From assembly GCA_947497245.1 (NCBI GenBank), contig CANMFO010000009.1, positions 1 to 64,000 on the forward strand: a stretch of DNA of 64,000 bases, read 5' to 3'. Source of the DNA: an uncultured Flavobacteriaceae bacterium. Lineage in GTDB: Bacteria; Bacteroidota; Bacteroidia; Flavobacteriales; Flavobacteriaceae. Below the pieces are notes generated by a model, which saw nothing but the letters and a program-made list of their open reading frames with translations, ran no database searches and was not told where the DNA came from. Of this stretch, positions 10,300 through 19,586 are shown piece by piece. The position numbers and the translations under genes were made by a program. How positions within the stretch are numbered: the first letter of the stretch is position 1; each line of letters starts with the position of its first letter.

Positions 10300-11494
10300 G
10301 GAATCCGATTTCGATTAAAAAATTTGAGGTGTCCTTGGAGACATAGTCAAAGTCCAGGGTCTCCACCGATCGTACCCAACTGTATTTTTCGAGCTCCTCC
10401 ACCCAAAACGAAAAGTCGTTCACATCTTTGGAAATGCCCGATACCAAAAGCACGCCCTCCTCGAGGATGATGGGCTTGGTCTCCCGGACCGGTTTGGCCA
10501 AGGGCTGGTACTTTATCTCACTCAATAAAATGGATGTGGGAATATGTTGGGCGAAAAGATCCAGATAATAGGTGGCCTTGGAATTCGATGAGGCGCTCAG
10601 GGTTTCCACGCGCTCCTGCTTTCGCTGCACGGAGGCGTCCAACAGACTGAGTTCTTCCTTTTGGGAACTGGTCGCGCTCAGGGCGGCATGGAGTTCCCCC
10701 ACTTTTTCATGGTAGTGGTTGTAGACAAAAAAGTTCGCCAACAGCAGTACAACGAAAAAGGCCAGGGCATACTTGAGGACCTCCTGGAAGATCCGAAAGT
10801 TCTTGAACTCCCATTTGAGCTGTTGGGCCACTTCCTCAAAGTTCGTGCAATGCGCCTTTTGGTTTAAATGGCCGACGATCTGTGAAAAGGAAAGCAGGTG
10901 GGTGCTCGGCAATTGGAGCCCGTTCACATGGTACTCCCTTATGGTTTCCACTTTGGAAGGGGCAAACTCGGTGATGGCCCCCTCTTTTGTGCTTACCTCA
11001 CAGTTAGAGGTCCATATGGTTTCTTCGTCCAAATACGCCAGGGTGTTTTCCAGGGACGAAACGCCCAGGGAGAAACGGGACACTTTGATCTTGAGGTCCT
11101 TGAGTTTTTTTAGGGTCTGGTCGATAGGAGCCTTTTTGGAAATGGTAACGATGGGGTTTCCCTGAGCCTGGATGACCTCGTAATAAAAGGTACCCAGGTC
11201 CAGATTGGGAAAGGCCAGGTTGACCAATGCCTCGGGATGCGTCGTATTTTGGCCGGTTATCTTTTTGGTCAGTATATTGGAGGTGTTGATGCACAGGAAC
11301 AAGGGGCGGTTCTTGGGCAGCGCTGCGGGTACCTCCTCCATCGATTGCAGCGTCTGCTTCCTGCTGATCAACAGCTCGTTCTTCCGCTGTTTGAGCTCCA
11401 GTACAAAGAACGCCTCCCCATTGTCCGATTCGGAAATTTCCAGACCGCAATAGGTAAAGCCCTCCTTAAAGTATGTCCCTATTTTGTTTATCAT
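10289..11494 (-). CDS. GspL-like (PilM-PilN fused) assembly protein
   Basis: About 401 residues. The first 210 or so look like an actin-fold cytoplasmic domain (PilM/GspL type). A single membrane helix lies at about 243-258, followed by a coiled segment and a periplasmic ferredoxin-like domain similar in shape to PilN. This single-chain order is that of GspL, which links the ATPase to the periplasmic platform. The start at 11494 makes a TAATG junction with the stop of the secretin gene; the longer open frame upstream lies inside the secretin gene and is rejected. Function is inferred from architecture and operon position. Confidence 0.65.
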   Translation of the reverse strand: MINKIGTYFKEGFTYCGLEISESDNGEAFFVLELKQRKNELLISRKQTLQSMEEVPAALPKNRPLFLCINTSNILTKKITGQNTTHPEALVNLAFPNLDLGTFYYEVIQAQGNPIVTISKKAPIDQTLKKLKDLKIKVSRFSLGVSSLENTLAYLDEETIWTSNCEVSTKEGAITEFAPSKVETIREYHVNGLQLPSTHLLSFSQIVGHLNQKAHCTNFEEVAQQLKWEFKNFRIFQEVLKYALAFFVVLLLANFFVYNHYHEKVGELHAALSATSSQKEELSLLDASVQRKQERVETLSASSNSKATYYLDLFAQHIPTSILLSEIKYQPLAKPVRETKPIILEEGVLLVSGISKDVNDFSFWVEELEKYSWVRSVETLDFDYVSKDTSNFLIEIGFHGN

Positions 11495-13644
11495 TAGTAG
11501 ATGACGGTTGGTTTGATCAATATCGTCAGTTTTTGTTTGGTGTCTTCCCGCTTGCGTTTGCTGAACAACCACTTGATCACGGGAATCCGTGCCAAGAGCG
11601 GAACCCCGTTGCCGGAGTCGTTCTTCAATTTTTCTTCCAGACCGCCCAAAATGGCCAGGTCCTGGTTCTGCATTCGGATGATGGAACTGAATTCCCTGGA
11701 GGTCAGTCCCGGAGGGGCATCGTCCTCAATCCGTTCCCCACTGAAGTCCGATTGGATCACGTTGATGTCCAAGGTCACCTGTCCGTCTCCGGATACCAAG
11801 GGCTTGATGCTTACCGCCAGTTCCGCATCGATGGGCTGGTAGTTTCGTACCTCGGAGGTGGTGGGGATCTGTGACCCAAAAAAGTTCTGATTGGTCACCA
11901 CGTAATAGGTGGTCTCCCCGATCGACAGATTGGCCCGGTGCCCGTTCAGGGTCGATAGTTTTGGCGTGGAACGGATCCGTAGGTTCCCATTGGCCTCCAT
12001 GGCCTTGATGTTGGCAAAGAATTCCGGGATCACCTGTCCGATATTAAAGGAACCAAAACCATCGAAGCCCCCGATGATCTTGTTCACCGTATTCGCTCCC
12101 AAGGTGACATCGGTCGAGGGGAACAGTTTTCCCTGTGTATTGACGGGGCTTTCCCCGATGCCCCAACTGATTCCCGTCTCCACCGTGGCCGATTTCTTTA
12201 CTTCGATGATCATCACCTCGATGAGCACCACTGGTACCGGCTTGTCGATTTCCTTGATAAATTTTTTAAAGCGGTTGATATTGGCCGAAGGACCACTGAC
12301 AAAGAAACTGTTCAGTTCATAATCGACGCGCACATCCAGATTCGACTTGATCTCGTCCGGGAGAATACTGACAAGGGCCTCCGCGCCATCCTGATACGTA
12401 TCAAAGCTTCTGGGCTGGGTGTTCACCGCCCTTCTGCTGCCAAGACCTTGTTGGCCGCCCTGGGAACCGTTGCCGAAGTAGTTCACATTGCTGTCGGTCG
12501 TTCTCCCGGAGGAGCGGTACCCCCGTGCTTGGGAAGGATCTCCCAACAACTCCACGGAGCGGTGCATCAGCTGCACCACTTCCACTTTTCGAAGGCTCAG
12601 TTGGTCCGCCGTTCCGAAGAAGTAGATGTTGTTTTCTTTCTTAAAGGTAAAGTTGGCGGGTACAGTGGCCTGTCGCTGAACATTCTGATTGGTGTTTCGG
12701 GATGGCGTGTTTGGGACGGCTGCCATGCCAGCTTCCCGGCTCTCGAAAATATGTTCCAACAGCGCGTCGAAATGGATGTCCTTGGCGTTGAAGGTAACGT
12801 TTCCCGCTTGCTCCAGGGGAGTGGCGGTATACACGTCCAGATCCAGGTCGTAGCTCAGTTCGTTCACAATATCAGCAATGGCCGTGTTTCTGAAATCGAC
12901 GTTCAGGCGTTTGTTGATGGTGTCCAGTACCTCATAGTTCAGATTGTTGCCAAAGCTCCGATCGAACCCTGTGGGGCGTTTAGCGATACCCTCCGGAGAG
13001 GCATTGGGCGCACGGAACAGATAAAAGCCGTCCTTTGATTTGGAATGCGCCAAACGGTTCATAGCGGCCAATTTTTCCATTGCCAGATCAAAGGGGACCT
13101 TGTTCAGGTAGAGGTTCAACGGCGTACCGGACATCCCATTGCCGAACAACAGATTTTTTCCGGTGGCATCCATGATCTTACGGAAGACCTTTCCCAAGGG
13201 ATCGTTCTTGAGGTCCACGCTCAAGGTACCGCCAGAAGGATCGTAACTGATGGGAATCTCCCGTTCCTTGGGTTTCTCCACAGGTGGATGGTATTTTTTG
13301 ATGGACATGATATTGCCGGTGAATTCGATATCCAGCGCATACTCCTTACAGAGATAGACCAGCAGATCGCCAACGGTAACGTTGGAAAAATTGTTCACTA
13401 TGGTGATGTTCGAAACATCGGGCGAGATGGAAAGGTTCAATTGGTGCACCCTGGAGACGGCCAACAAAAAATTGGGCAGGGTCACATTGGTGACATTGAT
13501 CTCCAGCTTCAGGTTTTCCTTCAGTTCGGTATTGTCAACGGCAAGCAGTTCCAGATGGTTCCTGATGTTTTCAATGCGGTTCGATTCTTGGGCCCCGGCC
13601 GTCAGGAAGGCAAAAAGAAAGAGTATAAAGAGTATTTTTTTCAT
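11494..13644 (-). CDS. gspD: Secretin (GspD/PilQ-like outer-membrane channel)
   Basis: A 716-residue protein with an N-terminal signal peptide (to about residue 18, AGAQ), several small N-domains beginning with an STN-like segment (VTVGDLLVYLCKEYALDIEF), and a C-terminal secretin domain. The secretin core shows VLIEVMIIEVKKS, a RSTPKLSTLNGHRANLSIG stretch, and the closing gate region with DLAILGGL and GVPLLARIP. It should form the multimeric outer-membrane gate of the system encoded by the operon. A Gly/Gln-rich loop lies near the middle. It is followed by the GspL-like gene with a 1-base overlap. Confidence 0.9.
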   Translation of the reverse strand: MKKILFILFLFAFLTAGAQESNRIENIRNHLELLAVDNTELKENLKLEINVTNVTLPNFLLAVSRVHQLNLSISPDVSNITIVNNFSNVTVGDLLVYLCKEYALDIEFTGNIMSIKKYHPPVEKPKEREIPISYDPSGGTLSVDLKNDPLGKVFRKIMDATGKNLLFGNGMSGTPLNLYLNKVPFDLAMEKLAAMNRLAHSKSKDGFYLFRAPNASPEGIAKRPTGFDRSFGNNLNYEVLDTINKRLNVDFRNTAIADIVNELSYDLDLDVYTATPLEQAGNVTFNAKDIHFDALLEHIFESREAGMAAVPNTPSRNTNQNVQRQATVPANFTFKKENNIYFFGTADQLSLRKVEVVQLMHRSVELLGDPSQARGYRSSGRTTDSNVNYFGNGSQGGQQGLGSRRAVNTQPRSFDTYQDGAEALVSILPDEIKSNLDVRVDYELNSFFVSGPSANINRFKKFIKEIDKPVPVVLIEVMIIEVKKSATVETGISWGIGESPVNTQGKLFPSTDVTLGANTVNKIIGGFDGFGSFNIGQVIPEFFANIKAMEANGNLRIRSTPKLSTLNGHRANLSIGETTYYVVTNQNFFGSQIPTTSEVRNYQPIDAELAVSIKPLVSGDGQVTLDINVIQSDFSGERIEDDAPPGLTSREFSSIIRMQNQDLAILGGLEEKLKNDSGNGVPLLARIPVIKWLFSKRKREDTKQKLTILIKPTVIY

Positions 13645-13675
13645 CGGTAGTTCGGTTGTCGGTAGTTTTTGTCAG

Positions 13676-15088
13676 TTAGCGGCTTAGGAGGGAATACACC
13701 TCTTCGATCGAAGTGGTCCCCTTTTTGATCAGGTCCAGGGCATTGGTCTTCAAGGTGCCGATTTCCCGTTCCTTTAAATAGGTGTCGATTTCCAGGACGT
13801 TGTCCTTAATGGGCAGCATAAGGTCCTGGGTAATGGGCAGTATTTCATAGATCGCTTTCCGTCCCTGGTAACCGGTATGGTGGCAACTGTTGCACCCGTT
13901 TGCCTCGTAATGTGTCTTCAGTTCCCTTGGCACCTCAAAGTTTTCGGGAAAAAGGGAAGGATCTACGGGCGACGCTGTCTTGCAGTCATTGCACAAACTG
14001 CGTACCAGCCGCTGTGCCACACTGAGGTTCAGGGTACTCGCGATCAGGAAGGAGGGCACTCCCATATCGATCAAGCGCGATATGGTCGCCCAGGCCGAGT
14101 TGGTATGGATGGTCGACAGGACCAAATGCCCCGTCAGAGCAGCCCGGATCGCCATATTGGCCGTGTCCACATCGCGGATTTCCCCCACCATGACAATGTC
14201 GGGATCTTGGCGCAGAAAGGTACGCAGGGTACTGGCAAAGTCCAGGCCGATGCTTTCCTTGAGCTGCACCTGGTTGATGCCCTCCAGGGTATATTCAATG
14301 GGGTCCTCCACGGTGAGGATGTTGGTCTTGTCGTCGTTCAGATGTTTTAGGGTGGCGTATAGGGTGGTGGTCTTCCCGGACCCGGTCGGGCCGGAGATCA
14401 GGACAATGCCGTTGGGGTTCCGGACCCCCTCCTTAAAACGGTTCAGTTCCTTTTCGGTAAAGCCCAAAGCGGCCAGGTCCAGGGTTCCGGTGTCCTTGCT
14501 CAAGATCCGCAGCACCAGCTTTTCACCGTATAGCGTGGGTAAGGAGGAGACCCGGATATCAAATTCGTTCCCATGGGTGTTGATCGATATGCGCCCGTCC
14601 TGGGGCAGCCGTTTTTCGGCAATGTCCAGATCGGCCTTGATCTTTATCTTGTTGATAATGGTGGGATACTCCTCCAAGGGAATGTTGAACTGCTCCAGGA
14701 GCTTCCCATCGAGCCTAAAGCGTACCCGGCACCTCTTTTCATAGGGCTCAAAATGGATGTCGCTACTGCCCAGTTGTTTGGCATCGATCAGGATCTTTTC
14801 CAAAAAGTCGGCCGTGTAGTGCAATTGGCTCTCCGTTTTTGCCTTGGATTTCCGGTAGTTCGAGCTCAGGTATTTTTGGAGTTCCTCCTTGTCGCATTTT
14901 TGCAGTACCACCGAGGTGTCCAGCACGATCCGCAGTTCCGACAGGAGGTTTTCGAGCGCTTCGCTGTCCGTCTTTAAGATCATACCGCCATCCGTATCGG
15001 CAATGGGCACGATACGGTAATGGAAGGCCTGCTCCGCAGTGATCTTCTGCAGGAGTTCGGTTGGTATCTGGTAGGTTTCGCTGGTCAT
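13676..15088 (-). CDS. gspE: Type II secretion / type IV pilus assembly ATPase (GspE/PilB)
   Basis: A 470-residue hexameric motor ATPase. It has an N1E-type N-terminal domain, Walker A GPTGSGKT at 233-240, the Asp box region EDPIEY at 261, Walker B DPDIVMVGEIRD at 295-306 and the His box ending STIHTN near 330. A zinc-binding tetracysteine module is present (CNDC at 366-369 and CNSC at 399-402), which is typical of GspE/PilB extension ATPases rather than retraction PilT. It lies 2 bases after the prepilin peptidase gene and 31 bases before the secretin gene, within one minus-strand operon. Confidence 0.95.
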   Translation of the reverse strand: MTSETYQIPTELLQKITAEQAFHYRIVPIADTDGGMILKTDSEALENLLSELRIVLDTSVVLQKCDKEELQKYLSSNYRKSKAKTESQLHYTADFLEKILIDAKQLGSSDIHFEPYEKRCRVRFRLDGKLLEQFNIPLEEYPTIINKIKIKADLDIAEKRLPQDGRISINTHGNEFDIRVSSLPTLYGEKLVLRILSKDTGTLDLAALGFTEKELNRFKEGVRNPNGIVLISGPTGSGKTTTLYATLKHLNDDKTNILTVEDPIEYTLEGINQVQLKESIGLDFASTLRTFLRQDPDIVMVGEIRDVDTANMAIRAALTGHLVLSTIHTNSAWATISRLIDMGVPSFLIASTLNLSVAQRLVRSLCNDCKTASPVDPSLFPENFEVPRELKTHYEANGCNSCHHTGYQGRKAIYEILPITQDLMLPIKDNVLEIDTYLKEREIGTLKTNALDLIKKGTTSIEEVYSLLSR

Positions 15089-15090
15089 GG

Positions 15091-15576
15091 TTACAATAGG
15101 TATAAGGACGGGACCTGTGGAAAAAAACTCGCCAGCACAACGCCCATTAGAAAAAGTCCCATCAGGCCGGCCAAGGGAACGGTCTCCATTTGCGTACGGG
15201 TCTTTGAAAAAAGGAACACCATCAGCGAAAAAAGGATCGACCCCGAGAACAGTACAATAAAGGTCATCGTGGGGAACCCCAGGGCGAAGGCGTAAAAGAA
15301 CAGCAGATCGCCCAGGCCAAAGCTGGTGTTCAGGAATTTCATTTTTGCCAGGTGTTTGGTGTAGAGGTAGAGGATCAGCAACATTCCGGAAACGAGCAGG
15401 ATGTTGACCAGTGCAAAGAGCGCGTACTGTTCGTAGGAGGTACTGTCCAGGTACAGGAACCCCAGCAGAAACCCTACGAGGGGAAAGAGCACCCAGCTTA
15501 CCGCCCGTTCCCTAAAATCCTGGAAGGCGATCAGGCCGAAGGCCGCAATGGCGATTATTTTAATGAGCGGTATCAA
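15091..15576 (-). CDS. A24-family prepilin peptidase, short form
   Basis: A 161-residue, almost entirely hydrophobic protein with about six membrane segments. It carries the two aspartates of the prepilin peptidase family: Asp20 in FQDFRERAVSW and Asp90 in the GLGD motif. The N-terminal methyltransferase domain and zinc cysteines of GspO/PilD are absent, so it resembles short archaeal/Cpa-type A24 enzymes. It should cleave the leader from the pseudopilins of both loci. It sits between the pseudopilin (4-base overlap) and gspE genes. Confidence 0.75.
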   Translation of the reverse strand: MIPLIKIIAIAAFGLIAFQDFRERAVSWVLFPLVGFLLGFLYLDSTSYEQYALFALVNILLVSGMLLILYLYTKHLAKMKFLNTSFGLGDLLFFYAFALGFPTMTFIVLFSGSILFSLMVFLFSKTRTQMETVPLAGLMGLFLMGVVLASFFPQVPSLYLL

Positions 15577-15986
15577 TCCTTGATGACTTGTTTTGGGTTG
15601 CCCTGTTCATCGATCTCCCATACGTTCAGCACACCATCCCCGTCAAAATCGGTCACCGCCTCGGCCCGGGCCTTGAAGGCTCCGTTCCCGGCACTTATGA
15701 TTTCGTACCGGTAGTTTGCCGTACCGTTTTCCTTCACCGTTTTGGGCGCGACAAAATCGAGCTCGTTGAAATCGGGGGAGAATTTACTGTACATATAGCT
15801 ATAGGTCTTCTGGGCATTGTAGATGGCCTTGAGCTGGGTCTGCGCTTCCAAACTTTTTGCTTTGGAGATCAAGGGCATCAGATTAGGAAGGGCCAATAAC
15901 AGCAGAATTCCAATGATAGCAAGGACTATCAAAGTTTCTTGTAGGTTCAGCGCAGGGGTTTTTTTTCTTAAAACAACTTTCTTCAT
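15573..15986 (-). CDS. Major pseudopilin (GspG-like)
   Basis: A 137-residue type IV-pilin-like protein. A positively charged leader (KKVVLRKK) precedes the hydrophobic helix LNLQETLIVLAIIG. Glu17 falls at the +5 position if cleavage occurs after Ala12, so the usual G-F pair at -1/+1 is replaced by A-L. The C-terminal half is short and beta-rich, ending with DFDGDGVLNVWEID, an acidic loop that could bind calcium like GspG (inference). It is the first gene of the minus-strand secretion operon. An AT-rich untranslated region lies upstream. Confidence 0.8.
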   Translation of the reverse strand: MKKVVLRKKTPALNLQETLIVLAIIGILLLLALPNLMPLISKAKSLEAQTQLKAIYNAQKTYSYMYSKFSPDFNELDFVAPKTVKENGTANYRYEIISAGNGAFKARAEAVTDFDGDGVLNVWEIDEQGNPKQVIKD

Positions 15987-16497
15987 AGGTCCTAAAAGAT
16001 ATGATATGGGTATTGGTATAACCTTAAAAAGAAAGTATTAGTATATTATATTATAAGTTTTTTATTAAACATTTTGTAGTGAATGTATTTCATCGAAAAT
16101 TAGAACAAAAACTTTACTTTATCAATAAAGTTACTTTACTTAGCAAGTATTATACTTATAAAAAGTAATAATAACATTATCATTTATGTAGTGTAAAGAC
16201 TACAAAAATAATCTAAATCACACCTAACCTACTTTGACATGCAAGACACTTCCATAGACTGTCAACCCGTCTTTTCATTTGTCCTATTTGGCATAGCCTC
16301 TAAGGGAAACAATAAAAACAAAAAGCTCCTTACTTGGCAAAGCCACCCCGTTTGTCCAACTATTCTTAATTATAGGTCGAATTCTGCAGTCTATAGTCCA
16401 AAAATCTACGTGAAGGACAAGTAAGTTTCCGCTTAGTATGACTGCTCCAAACAAAGGAACACGGACCCATTCATAAAATTAATTAAAAAAAGAATCC
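15987..16497. other. AT-rich divergent intergenic region
   Basis: About 510 bases between the pseudopilin operon (minus) and the exported-protein cassette (plus). It is markedly more AT-rich than the flanks. A 7-bp inverted repeat (AACTTTA at 16110-16116, TAAAGTT at 16126-16132) is visible. On the minus strand TATTTTTG at 16203-16210 fits the Bacteroidota -7 box TAnnTTTG and could start the pilus operon with a leader of about 210 bases. No -33 box is clear. No gene is convincing. Confidence 0.45.
16203..16210 (-). promoter_or_regulatory. Candidate -7 box for the pilus/secretion operon
   Basis: TATTTTTG on the minus strand matches TAnnTTTG, about 217 bases upstream of the pseudopilin start. 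No matching TTG box is found about 20 bases further upstream, so the call is weak. Confidence 0.3.
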
Positions 16498-17427
16498 ATG
16501 AAATCCTCAAAAACCCTACTCAGAACAAAAGTGCTTTTAATCCTTGTACTCCTTGTTCAAAGCAACTCGTTGTCGGCCCAACAAGACTACTATCCGGTAA
16601 CCGCGGGAAACGGCTTTGGTGTACGCCTTTGGAACAGCGACAGCTATAAGATCCACATGGGGAACAGTACCGAATACAAATACGGTCCCGTTTCCGATTT
16701 TAGCATCAAGATGAACATGAGCAACACCGCAGGGCGTGGTTGGACATGGGGAGTTACCGGGTTGGTGCCCGTAGCGGCCCTCAATACCCTAGGCGACTTC
16801 CAGGTAAAGGGTGATCTGTACGCGCTTGGAAATGTTGGAGTGGGCACCACCAACGCGACCAACATACTGACCCTTGCCGGGGACGCGTTGGCCGAGCCCT
16901 CCCTATTGATACGGAACACTTCCTACAATTCTACAAATTCCAGCGGTACCGTCTCCATGCAGTTTGCCTTTGCCAATCATACCGGGCCGACCATTGAGGC
17001 CACAAAGTTTTCCACGAACATCAGCGGCCTTAATTTTTATGGCGAATATGGGTTCAACGTCAAAAAGCTGGCCATGACCATTAGGCCCTATAGTGCCGGG
17101 CCGCGCGTTGGCATAGGCACCTCCACCCCCGATGCTACCCTCACGGTAAAAGGCACCATCCATTCGGAAGAGGTGAAAGTGGACCTTTCCGTCCCCGCAC
17201 CGGATTATGTGTTCCTGGAAAGCTACGACCTAAGGACCCTGGAGGAAACCAAGGACTACATCGAAGAGCACGGCCATTTGCCCAATATTCCCACTGCAGC
17301 GGAAATGGAGGAAAACGGGGTCGAACTGGGCGCCATGAACATGAAGCTCTTGGAGAAGATAGAGGAACTTACCTTATATGTGCTGAAGCTGAATGAGGAA
17401 ATACAAACCTTGAAAGCGAAAAAATAA
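16498..17427 (+). CDS. Exported protein with tail-fibre-like C-terminal module
   Basis: A 309-residue secreted protein. A signal peptide (to about residue 27, LSAQ) is followed by a beta-rich body with phrases typical of phage-fibre-like repeats (NVGVGTTNATNILTLAG and RVGIGTSTPDATLTVKG). The C-terminal 90 residues (DYVFLESYDLRTLEE, HGHLPNIP, GVELGAMNMKLLEKIEELTLY) end in a coiled coil. This tail is shared with the next gene and recalls the trimerising, chaperone-like ends of fibres (inference). It heads the plus-strand cassette opposite the secretion operon. Exact function is unknown. Confidence 0.75.
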   Translation: MKSSKTLLRTKVLLILVLLVQSNSLSAQQDYYPVTAGNGFGVRLWNSDSYKIHMGNSTEYKYGPVSDFSIKMNMSNTAGRGWTWGVTGLVPVAALNTLGDFQVKGDLYALGNVGVGTTNATNILTLAGDALAEPSLLIRNTSYNSTNSSGTVSMQFAFANHTGPTIEATKFSTNISGLNFYGEYGFNVKKLAMTIRPYSAGPRVGIGTSTPDATLTVKGTIHSEEVKVDLSVPAPDYVFLESYDLRTLEETKDYIEEHGHLPNIPTAAEMEENGVELGAMNMKLLEKIEELTLYVLKLNEEIQTLKAKK

Positions 17428-17454
17428 TTTTGGTGAAATTAAACCTTAAATCCA

Positions 17455-19038
17455 ATGGCATTGAAACCCCTACTTACTTTGACAATTTTTTTGATCGCTT
17501 TTATAGCACTGGGAAACGGACCGTCCTTCCCATCCCTCGAAACGAAATATGATGATCTAGGAACAATGGATGGAATGGCCTACGATTTTCCTGGCTGGAA
17601 CAGGAAACATGCAATCACCATCAACAATTCCATGGTGGACGGTTCGATTGCCCTAACGGACTTTCCTTTTTTGGTCACCCTGGACCACTTGAATACCGAG
17701 GTGGTCGACGGTGGTGCCAATTCGGCCCTGAACGGAGGCGGAGATCTGCGCTTTTCTAGCGATGCTGCTGGGAGCAACAGGTTGGCCATTGAAGTAGTGG
17801 AGTTTGCGACCAGTGCCATCCCTGCAAACCGAAGATGTCAGGTCTGGGTGAAGATTCCCAGCCTCTCGGCCACTACCGATACGACCATTTATGTATGGTA
17901 CAACAAGACCGGCGAAACACAACCAGCGACGACAGATACTTATGGAAGTCAGGCCGTCTGGTCGGGCTACGAAGCGGTATGGCACATGGAAAACGACCCA
18001 AGCGCCACAGCCCCGCAGATATTGGACGCCACTGGGAACGGGCATAACCTGACCAGCTCGGGCAGTATGACCAGTGGTGACGTTGTGAGCGGGGCCATCG
18101 GCAATGCAATTACCTTTGACGGAAGCAATGACCGATTCGCCCTGGCAAGCAATGCCATTATACCAAATGGATCCTTTACCATTACCTCCTATGTCAATTG
18201 GAATGGCTCGAACAGCTATAATGCCGTTGTGGCCAATTCCAGTCCATGGAGCGGTATCTGGGTGAACAATGGCAGTGGTGGAAGGGCTGTGTATTCGGAT
18301 GGGACCCAACGATTCAGTAATACGGGCACGGTGCCCGCCAACACTGTTGTAAAAGTAGACTTCGTTGTTACCAGTGGAGACTCCCAACATTTTTTTGATG
18401 GCAACGGTGACGCTACCAGTACACAGGCCATTTCTTCGGGAAATCTTGCATATGTGGGGGCTGAGAGCACTAGTGGAGGCTTCTTTGCGGGATGGCTGGA
18501 TGAAATCCGTATCAGTCCATCCAGCAGAACGGCTTCATGGCTGAAAACCGAACACAACAACCAGATTGCTCCTGCGAGTTTTGCGACCGAGGGAGCTTCG
18601 GGAGATGCATCAAGCGGATCCGGAGGTACGGGAGGCCACTGGACACAGAGCGGAAGCGATATTTATTTCAACAGCGGAAATGTGGGCATAGGTGCCACCG
18701 ACCCAGGTACCTGGAAACTGGCGGTAAACGGAAATATCAGAGCCAAGGAGATAAAGGTGGAAACAGGCTGGGCCGACTATGTTTTTGATGATACCTATGA
18801 CCTTCCCACGATAGCTGAGGTGGAACAGTTCATTTTGAAACATGGACACTTAATGAACATTCCATCCGCCAACACGGTTGCCGATCAGGGCATTGAACTG
18901 GGGGAGATGAATAAGTTGTTATTGGAAAAAATTGAAGAGCTCACATTATACATCATCCAACAAGATAAGAACCAAAAACGACTTGAACAGCGGATCAAAT
19001 TGCTGGAAAACAAGCCAATAATTACTATTTATAAATGA
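17455..19038 (+). CDS. Exported LamG/DUF2341 protein with tail-fibre-like C-terminus
   Basis: A 527-residue secreted protein. After a signal peptide, residues about 40-165 resemble DUF2341 (WNRKHAITINNS, then FPFLVTLDH and IYVWYNKTGE). A LamG/concanavalin-like domain follows (EAVWHMENDP, ATGNGHNLTS, FDGSNDRF, GWLDEIRIS). After a Gly/Ser linker comes a NVGIGATDPGTWKLAVNG segment and the same C-terminal module as the preceding gene (DYVFDDTYDLPTIAE, HGHLMNIPSA, GIELGEMNKLLLEKIEELTLYII), ending in a coiled coil. It probably binds glycans or acts as an adhesin. It starts 27 bases after the previous stop and overlaps the next gene by 4 bases. Confidence 0.8.
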   Translation: MALKPLLTLTIFLIAFIALGNGPSFPSLETKYDDLGTMDGMAYDFPGWNRKHAITINNSMVDGSIALTDFPFLVTLDHLNTEVVDGGANSALNGGGDLRFSSDAAGSNRLAIEVVEFATSAIPANRRCQVWVKIPSLSATTDTTIYVWYNKTGETQPATTDTYGSQAVWSGYEAVWHMENDPSATAPQILDATGNGHNLTSSGSMTSGDVVSGAIGNAITFDGSNDRFALASNAIIPNGSFTITSYVNWNGSNSYNAVVANSSPWSGIWVNNGSGGRAVYSDGTQRFSNTGTVPANTVVKVDFVVTSGDSQHFFDGNGDATSTQAISSGNLAYVGAESTSGGFFAGWLDEIRISPSSRTASWLKTEHNNQIAPASFATEGASGDASSGSGGTGGHWTQSGSDIYFNSGNVGIGATDPGTWKLAVNGNIRAKEIKVETGWADYVFDDTYDLPTIAEVEQFILKHGHLMNIPSANTVADQGIELGEMNKLLLEKIEELTLYIIQQDKNQKRLEQRIKLLENKPIITIYK

Positions 19039-19586
19039 AACCATATTTCACGATGAAAAAGTACATCCCCCCTATCGCCTTGATAGCCTTAGTCGCCAGC
19101 ATCACCTCCTTTGTTTGCGATAGTACCCAAGATCAACCCGTTTATGTAGACGTCAACAAGCTCGTGGAGGGCTATAACCGTACCAAGGCTGAGCGCAATT
19201 CCTTTGCCAAAAAGACCCAGGTGCTCAAGGCTAACGTTGACAGTTTGGTCACCAACTGGCAGAACGAGCTCAAGGCTTATGAAAAGGAACGTTCGGGGAT
19301 GAGCAAAAAGGAAATGGAGTTAAAACAAGAACTGCTGGCCAACAAACAGCAGCAGCTGAACAATTACCAACAGGCGATTCAAAAGCAGATCCAGGAAGAG
19401 GACCAAAAGATGACCCAAACGGTGGTCAACGATATTAATACCTATGTGAAAGAGTATGGCAAAAGCCATGGCTATCCCATCATCTTTGGAGCCGGGGGCA
19501 ATGGCAATATCATGTACGCCGAAGATGCCTCCGATCTGACCGAAAAAGTATTGGAAGGTTTAAACGCACAATACGATGGAAAATAG
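19035..19586 (+). CDS. OmpH/Skp-like periplasmic chaperone
   Basis: A 183-residue exported protein, mostly a long charged coiled coil (about residues 45-135) after a signal segment. It shows OmpH-family features: VYVDVNKLVEGYNRTKAER at the start of the mature part, a KKEMELKQELL tentacle region, and a conserved end with INTYVKEYGKSHGYPIIFGAG. Skp-type proteins hold outer-membrane or surface proteins during transit; here the gene sits among large secreted proteins, so a dedicated chaperone role is plausible (inference). The ATGA overlap with the upstream gene suggests coupling. An internal Met at 19053 is an alternative start. Confidence 0.8.
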   Translation: MKPYFTMKKYIPPIALIALVASITSFVCDSTQDQPVYVDVNKLVEGYNRTKAERNSFAKKTQVLKANVDSLVTNWQNELKAYEKERSGMSKKEMELKQELLANKQQQLNNYQQAIQKQIQEEDQKMTQTVVNDINTYVKEYGKSHGYPIIFGAGGNGNIMYAEDASDLTEKVLEGLNAQYDGK

